Assembly: GCF_003173055.1 (NCBI RefSeq) | Contig: NZ_QGLF01000005.1 | Coordinates: 496,001 to 560,000, forward strand | Direction of reading: 5' to 3' | Length of the DNA stretch: 64,000 bases | Source of the DNA: Zavarzinia compransoris | Lineage (GTDB): Bacteria; Pseudomonadota; Alphaproteobacteria; Zavarziniales; Zavarziniaceae | Shown here: positions 60,132 to 64,000 of the stretch, piece after piece | How the letters are laid out: each line of letters begins with the position of its first letter | Numbering within the stretch: the stretch's first letter is position 1 | Notes under the pieces: model-generated | Seen by the model: the letters and a program-made list of their open reading frames with translations, nothing else | Databases searched by the model: none | Told to the model about the DNA's origin: nothing | Translations under genes and position numbers: made by a program

Positions 60132-60938
60132 GTGGCCGGCAACAGCGATCAGGACCCGATCATCCGCCTGCGCGGCATCCGCAACGCCTTCGGCAAGCAG
60201 GTCATTCACAACAACCTGGACCTCGACGTCCGCCGGGGCGAGATCATCGCCCTGGTCGGCGGCTCGGGCACCGGGAAATCGGTGCTGCTGCGCACGATCG
60301 TCGGCCTGAACCGGCCCGCCGCCGGCTCGATCGAGGTCTTCGGCCAGGATATCCTGCATCTGGCCCCCCAGGAGCGGCGCAAGGTCGAGCAACGCTGGGG
60401 CATCCTGTTCCAGAACGGCGCCCTGTTCTCGTCCCTGACCGTCGCCCAGAACATCCAGGTGCCGCTGAAGGAACACCTGGGGCTGAAGGGCCCGATGCTG
60501 GAGGAGATCGCCGCCCTCAAGATCGCCCTGGCCGGCCTGCCGCCGGAAGCGGGGGCGAAATACCCCGCCGAGCTTTCGGGCGGCATGCGCAAGCGCGCCG
60601 GGCTGGCCCGGGCCCTGGCCCTCGATCCCGAGATCGTCTTCCTCGACGAGCCGACGGCGGGACTCGATCCCATCGGCGCCGCCGATTTCGACCAATTGAT
60701 CGCCGATCTCCGCGATACCGTCGGCTTTACCGTCTTCCTGGTGACCCACGACCTCGACACGCTGGCCACGGTCTGCGACCGTATCGCCGTGCTGGGCGAG
60801 AAACGTGTTATGGTCGTCGGCACCATGGCGGAAATGCTGGAACAGACGAACCCTTGGATCGTCGACTATTTCCACGGGCCGCGCGGCCGCGCGGCCATGG
60901 CGGCCAAGGCGCGCAACGACGCCCGCGGCGCCCCGTGA
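60132..60938 (+). CDS. MlaF-like ABC transporter ATP-binding protein
   Basis: A 268-residue ATPase. Walker A GGSGTGKSV, signature LSGGMRKRAGLARALAL, Walker B IVFLDEPTAGLDPIG and the H-loop in LVTHDLDTL are intact; LFQNGALFSSLTVAQN is typical of MlaF. It powers the MlaE permease. GTG 60132 is the natural start, immediately after the mlaE stop. The C-terminus has a short basic tail. Confidence 0.94.
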   Translation: MAGNSDQDPIIRLRGIRNAFGKQVIHNNLDLDVRRGEIIALVGGSGTGKSVLLRTIVGLNRPAAGSIEVFGQDILHLAPQERRKVEQRWGILFQNGALFSSLTVAQNIQVPLKEHLGLKGPMLEEIAALKIALAGLPPEAGAKYPAELSGGMRKRAGLARALALDPEIVFLDEPTAGLDPIGAADFDQLIADLRDTVGFTVFLVTHDLDTLATVCDRIAVLGEKRVMVVGTMAEMLEQTNPWIVDYFHGPRGRAAMAAKARNDARGAP

Positions 60939-60969
60939 AGGAAAGCCGAGTTAAGGAAAGCCTCAAGTC

Positions 60970-61869
60970 ATGGAAACCCGCGCCAATTACCTGTTCATCG
61001 GCACGCTGACCCTGGGTCTCCTGATCGGCGGCTTCATCTTCGCCCTGTGGCTGGCGGGGGCCGGCCGGGCGCCCGCCTTCGATCGCTATGTGATCTATTT
61101 CTCCGGCGCCATCGACGGCCTGGGCGAGGGCTCGGATGTCCGCTACAATGGCATCAAGGTCGGCTCGGTCGGCCGTATCACCCTCGACCGCGACGATCCC
61201 AGCCGGGTGAAGGTGGAGATCGAGGTCGCCCGCGGTACCCCCGTCCGCCAGGACACGGTGGCCAAGCTCGAATCCCAGGGCATCACCGGCGTCGCCTATG
61301 TCCAGATGACCGCCGGCACCGGGCAGAGCGCGCTGCTCGAACCCGATCCCGACGACCCGCCCCCGGTGATCCCCAGCCGCGCCGGCGGCCTCGCCCAGGT
61401 GATCGCCACCCTGCCGGAAGTGCTGCGCAACAGTGCTGAAATCCTCGATCAGGCGAAGAAATTCGTCGGCCCCGAAAATCAGGAATCGGTCGCCCGCACG
61501 CTCGCCAACATCGAACAGGTGACCGGCGCCATCGCCTCGAAGTCGGAAGAGATCAAGCAGATCATCGACAATGTGAATGTCGTCTCGAACTCGATCGCCG
61601 ATGCGGCGCGGGCGATTTCCGGCATCACGGCGGACGCGCGGAAGGCCATGGCCTCGATCGAGCAATTCGCCGGTGCGCTGCGCGATCTCGTCACCACCAA
61701 CCGCCGTTCGATCGACGAATTCGCCGCCGAGGGCCTGACCCAGTTCGCCAAGTTCATCACCGAGGCCCGCCGTCTCGTCGGCACCCTGGAACGGGTGGCG
61801 GAACGGCTGGAAAGCGATCCCTCCCGCTTCCTTCTTGGTACCCAGCGTCCGGAGTATGCGCCCCGATGA
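60970..61869 (+). CDS. MlaD-family protein (MCE domain)
   Basis: A 299-residue MCE protein. One N-terminal transmembrane helix (LFIGTLTLGLLIGGFIFALWLAGAG with neighbours, residues 8-28) is followed by the MCE domain (VIYFSGAIDGLGEGSDVRYNGIKVGSVGRI) at about 38-120 and a long helical tail (residues 150-290) that may form the needle or tunnel. It binds lipid and sits on MlaE. The stop overlaps the lipoprotein gene by 4 bases (ATGA). Confidence 0.93.
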   Translation: METRANYLFIGTLTLGLLIGGFIFALWLAGAGRAPAFDRYVIYFSGAIDGLGEGSDVRYNGIKVGSVGRITLDRDDPSRVKVEIEVARGTPVRQDTVAKLESQGITGVAYVQMTAGTGQSALLEPDPDDPPPVIPSRAGGLAQVIATLPEVLRNSAEILDQAKKFVGPENQESVARTLANIEQVTGAIASKSEEIKQIIDNVNVVSNSIADAARAISGITADARKAMASIEQFAGALRDLVTTNRRSIDEFAAEGLTQFAKFITEARRLVGTLERVAERLESDPSRFLLGTQRPEYAPR

Positions 61870-62528
61870 CCGAGCATCCCGTTTCCGCCGCCCGCCGCCG
61901 CTTCCTGCTCGGCTCGGCCCTCGGCGCCTCGACGCTGGCGCTCGGCGGCTGCGGCAGCCTGTTCAAGGCGGCGACCACCACGCCCAGCCTCTATACCCTG
62001 ACCGCCGCGGAGCAGATCGCCGCCGGCCCGACCGTGCCCTGGCAATTGGTGGTGGAGGAGCCGATGGCCTCCCGCGCCATCGATACCGACTATATCGCCC
62101 TGATGCCCTCCACCACCGAGGTCAAATATTTCGACAATGCCCGCTGGGCCGAACGCGCGCCGCGCATGGTCCAGACGCTCCTGGTCGAATCCTTCGAGAA
62201 TTCGAAGCGTATCGTCGCGGTCGGGCGCCAAGCGGTGGGCTTGCGGGCGGATTTCCAGCTCGTCTCGGAATTGCGGGAATTCCAGGCGGAATACCGCAAC
62301 GGCCTGAAATCGCCGCCGGTGATCCGCATCCGCCTCAGCGCCAAGATGATCCTGCAGCCGCAGCAGGTGATCGTCGCCTCCGAGGCGTTCGACGTCCAGA
62401 AGCAGCTGGCGACCAACGACATGGCGGCGATCATCGCCGGCTTCGACGAAGTCCTGGGCCAGACCATGGGCGCCCTGGTCGAATGGGCGCTGAACCAGCG
62501 CAACCTGAACGCCGGCAAGCTGCTCTGA
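61866..62528 (+). CDS. ABC-type transport auxiliary lipoprotein (PqiC-like)
   Basis: A 220-residue lipoprotein of the ABC_trans_aux family. The N-terminus combines RRRFLLGSALGASTLALGG with a lipobox LGGC (Cys about residue 29). Later segments include LYTLTAA and YFDNARWAERAPRMVQTLLVESFEN, typical of PqiC/LptE-like lipoproteins. It likely couples the MlaEFD complex to the outer membrane in place of MlaC/MlaA. It is the last gene of this operon. Confidence 0.9.
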   Translation: MTEHPVSAARRRFLLGSALGASTLALGGCGSLFKAATTTPSLYTLTAAEQIAAGPTVPWQLVVEEPMASRAIDTDYIALMPSTTEVKYFDNARWAERAPRMVQTLLVESFENSKRIVAVGRQAVGLRADFQLVSELREFQAEYRNGLKSPPVIRIRLSAKMILQPQQVIVASEAFDVQKQLATNDMAAIIAGFDEVLGQTMGALVEWALNQRNLNAGKLL

Positions 62529-62610
62529 TTTTTCCGCCCGGCCTGTCGGCCGGGGCCGCCGCCGCCCGTCGTCCCCCCGAAGGCCATGACGGCCCGACGG
62601 GGAGACGGCA

Positions 62611-62970
62611 ATGCGCGTGATGGTGATCGTGAAGGCGACGGCGGACAGCGAGGCGGGGCTGATGCCCGCGCCCGACCTCGTCGCCGCCATGGGCCGCTTC
62701 AACGAGGATCTGGCCGCCGCCGGCCTCCTGCTGGCGGGCGAGGGGGTGCAGCCCTCGTCCAAGGGCGTGCGCATCGCCTTCGATGGGCCGGCGCGCAGCC
62801 TTGCCCAAGGGCCGTTCTTCCCGAGCGAGGACTTGCTGGCCGGCTTCTGGCTGTGGCAGGTCAAGGACCTGGACGAGGCCGTCGCCTGGGCCCGGCGCTG
62901 CCCGAACCCCATGCCGGGGCCGAGCGTGATCGAGATCCGCCCCCTCTACGAAGAGGCGGATTTCGCCTGA
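62611..62970 (+). CDS. YCII-domain protein
   Basis: A 119-residue YCII/DGPF-type protein, VMVIVKATADSEAGLMP at the start and GFWLWQVKDLDEAVAWARRCPNP at the end. Instead of the canonical DGPF it reads GPFFPSEDLL. It resembles PhnB-like/YCII partners of ECF sigma factors, but no sigma gene is next to it here. The start has GGGGAGA upstream. Distinct from the YCII gene at the window start. Confidence 0.88.
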   Translation: MRVMVIVKATADSEAGLMPAPDLVAAMGRFNEDLAAAGLLLAGEGVQPSSKGVRIAFDGPARSLAQGPFFPSEDLLAGFWLWQVKDLDEAVAWARRCPNPMPGPSVIEIRPLYEEADFA

Positions 62971-63792
62971 TTAAGGGTGGCGGGCGGCCTCGCGGGCGAA
63001 GGCCCGGCTGCCCACGGCCATGTCCACGCCTTCGAGGCGGTCGGTATCGATTTCCGCCGATTCGATGCCGATGATCTGCCACCGGCCGTCGATCAGGGCC
63101 AGGTCCGGGCCGCCCGAATCGCCCTGCACGCTGCCGCAGTCGTGGCCGAAAGTATTGTCTTCCCAGGCCTCGACCACCTTGCAGCCGGTGCGGATGGTGA
63201 CGCGGTCGCCGTCCTCCTCGCCATAGCCGATCTGGACGAAACCCTGCGCGCCGCCGGTATAGGCTTTGAGCGCGCGGCGGTCGAGGGCGGCGATGGCGAC
63301 GGTGCCGGTGGCATCGGCGATATCCTTGTCCAGTTCGAGGATCGCCCAGTCCAGGCCGTCGATCTCGCTGGTCTCCTCGAAGCGCTTCAGGTTGAAGTCG
63401 GGGTTGACATAGGCTTCGACCACCTTGGCCCGGGCGACATTGCCGTCGTCGCCATGGCCGGCGAGGAAGCGCCGCGGCAGGCTGACATTGCCGTAATCGT
63501 TGAAGACGCAATGGGCCGCGGTCAGGACCGTGCGCCGCCCGATCACCGTGCCGGTGCAGAAACCGCTGTTCAACTCGACCAGCCCGATCGCCGACAGCGG
63601 CAGGGCCGGCAGGCCGTCCAGGCTGGCGGCGGGGCGGCCCCCGTCCTGGCGGTTGCGCGGATCGGCCTTGCCCGCCGGCGGGGCCGCCCCCCCTGGCCGC
63701 TTGGGCAGGGGGGTGGCATCGTCGGCCCCCGCCGGCAGGGCCTGGCCGCACAGCAGCAGGACGAGGCACAGGCGGGCGAAGGTCTTCAACAT
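62971..63792 (-). CDS. Secreted trypsin-like serine protease
   Basis: A 273-residue S1-family protease with a Sec signal peptide (FARLCLVLLLCGQALPAGA). The catalytic triad is in VLTAAHCVFND (His), GLDWAILELDKD (Asp) and GSVQGDSGGPDL (Ser). A proline-rich linker precedes the domain. It fits the V8/glutamyl-endopeptidase-like branch with GTVIGRRTVLTAAHC. ATG 63792 puts the signal peptide first; an upstream extension of 31 residues has no ribosome site. The end abuts the convergent YCII gene. Confidence 0.9.
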   Translation of the reverse strand: MLKTFARLCLVLLLCGQALPAGADDATPLPKRPGGAAPPAGKADPRNRQDGGRPAASLDGLPALPLSAIGLVELNSGFCTGTVIGRRTVLTAAHCVFNDYGNVSLPRRFLAGHGDDGNVARAKVVEAYVNPDFNLKRFEETSEIDGLDWAILELDKDIADATGTVAIAALDRRALKAYTGGAQGFVQIGYGEEDGDRVTIRTGCKVVEAWEDNTFGHDCGSVQGDSGGPDLALIDGRWQIIGIESAEIDTDRLEGVDMAVGSRAFAREAARHP

Positions 63793-63943
63793 GATCGGGC
63801 AATCCGCAAGGGTCGGCGTTCGGGAACAAAGCACGGTATCGGGGGGCCGTCTATGACCCGGACCACCGGGAAATAGCGGCTTCATATTGCCATTCGGTGA
63901 AGAGCGGGCCCAATCTGGAGCACCGGCACAGGGAGACCCAGGC

Positions 63944-64000
63944 TTGAGCAGAGCATTCGTGCGCGAAGACGATACGGCAACGGCGGAGGCGGAGCGGCCC
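63944..64000 (+). CDS. GreA/GreB-family transcription elongation factor, partial (5' end)
   Basis: The first 19 codons of a gene cut by the window end, starting at TTG 63944 with GGGAG 8 bases upstream. The product begins with SRAFVREDDTATAEAERP (after the start residue), which resembles the SRAF-V-x-EDD start of alphaproteobacterial GreA/GreB-family factors. The rest is outside the window, so this is a tentative call. Confidence 0.55.
   Translation, partial: MSRAFVREDDTATAEAERP

Noticed and set aside
63793-63885. Longer start for the trypsin-like protease
   Set aside because: It would bury the signal peptide behind 31 residues of Pro/Arg-rich sequence; ATG 63792 restores a normal signal peptide.

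Overview
The window is GC-rich chromosomal DNA (about 70% G+C by eye, not counted) with densely packed, often overlapping genes and frequent GTG/TTG starts. The gene content points to an alphaproteobacterium, most likely Rhodospirillales-like: a long-form LeuA, a DUF2336 protein, an STAS-MlaE/MlaF/MlaD/lipoprotein transporter, DgcA, PhoX, a quinohemoprotein alcohol dehydrogenase and, above all, a gene transfer agent (GTA) of the Rhodobacter capsulatus type. I saw no rRNA, CRISPR array or insertion sequence. One tRNA (Thr-GGU) is present.

Layout. 1-2.3 kb: a DGPF/YCII protein, an ECF42-type sigma factor and an SRPBCC protein. 2.2-7.5 kb (minus): an alkanesulfonate operon ssuD-ssuA-ssuC-ssuB ending in a YdhS-like flavoprotein. 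7.7-15 kb: a DUF1989 protein, an esterase, and an acyl-CoA cluster (thiolase-like protein, Nudix CoA-pyrophosphatase-like protein, MaoC-type hydratase, M14 deacylase, dienoyl-CoA isomerase). 15-21.7 kb: a COG4307 metallopeptidase, a gene-poor stretch with a broken secreted-peptide gene, leuA, and a divergent rhodanese/GlxA-type regulator pair with a probable operator. 21.7-25 kb (minus): a yjfK-yjfL-yjfJ-like membrane-stress operon and a DUF4332 protein. 25.1-26.9 kb: tRNA-Thr, a one-pass membrane protein and an alpha/beta hydrolase.

26.86-43.83 kb: a seemingly complete RcGTA-like cluster. It runs from small and large terminase, portal, protease, capsid, connector, stopper, tail terminator, tail tube, gp10/gp10.1 chaperone pair, short tape measure, gp12-gp15, to a DUF2793 tail fibre, small membrane proteins and a SleB-type endolysin. 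Gene order and protein lengths match RcGTA as I remember it. There is no integrase, repressor or replication gene. Fibre and lysis genes, which lie at separate loci in R. capsulatus, are here in the same run. Details worth testing are a promoter with an overlapping 12-bp palindrome, a CCCTTTA slippery heptamer between gp10 and gp10.1, and a triple repeat interrupted by TGA.

43.8-47.6 kb: a sigma-54-type promoter and a lytic transglycosylase; epmA and efp (an EF-P lysylation pair, divergent); then a roughly 1-kb AT-rich island between two near-identical copies of the efp terminator, carrying a frameshifted gene. 47.6-53 kb: a beta-lactamase-fold hydrolase, an MFS transporter, a DUF6065 protein and a type II quinohemoprotein alcohol dehydrogenase. 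53-57.7 kb (minus): PhoX, a DUF2817 carboxypeptidase-like protein, DgcA and a cytochrome c. 57.8-64 kb: a DUF2336 protein, the Mla-type operon, a YCII protein, a trypsin-like protease on the minus strand, and the first 19 codons of a probable GreA/GreB-family gene cut by the window end.
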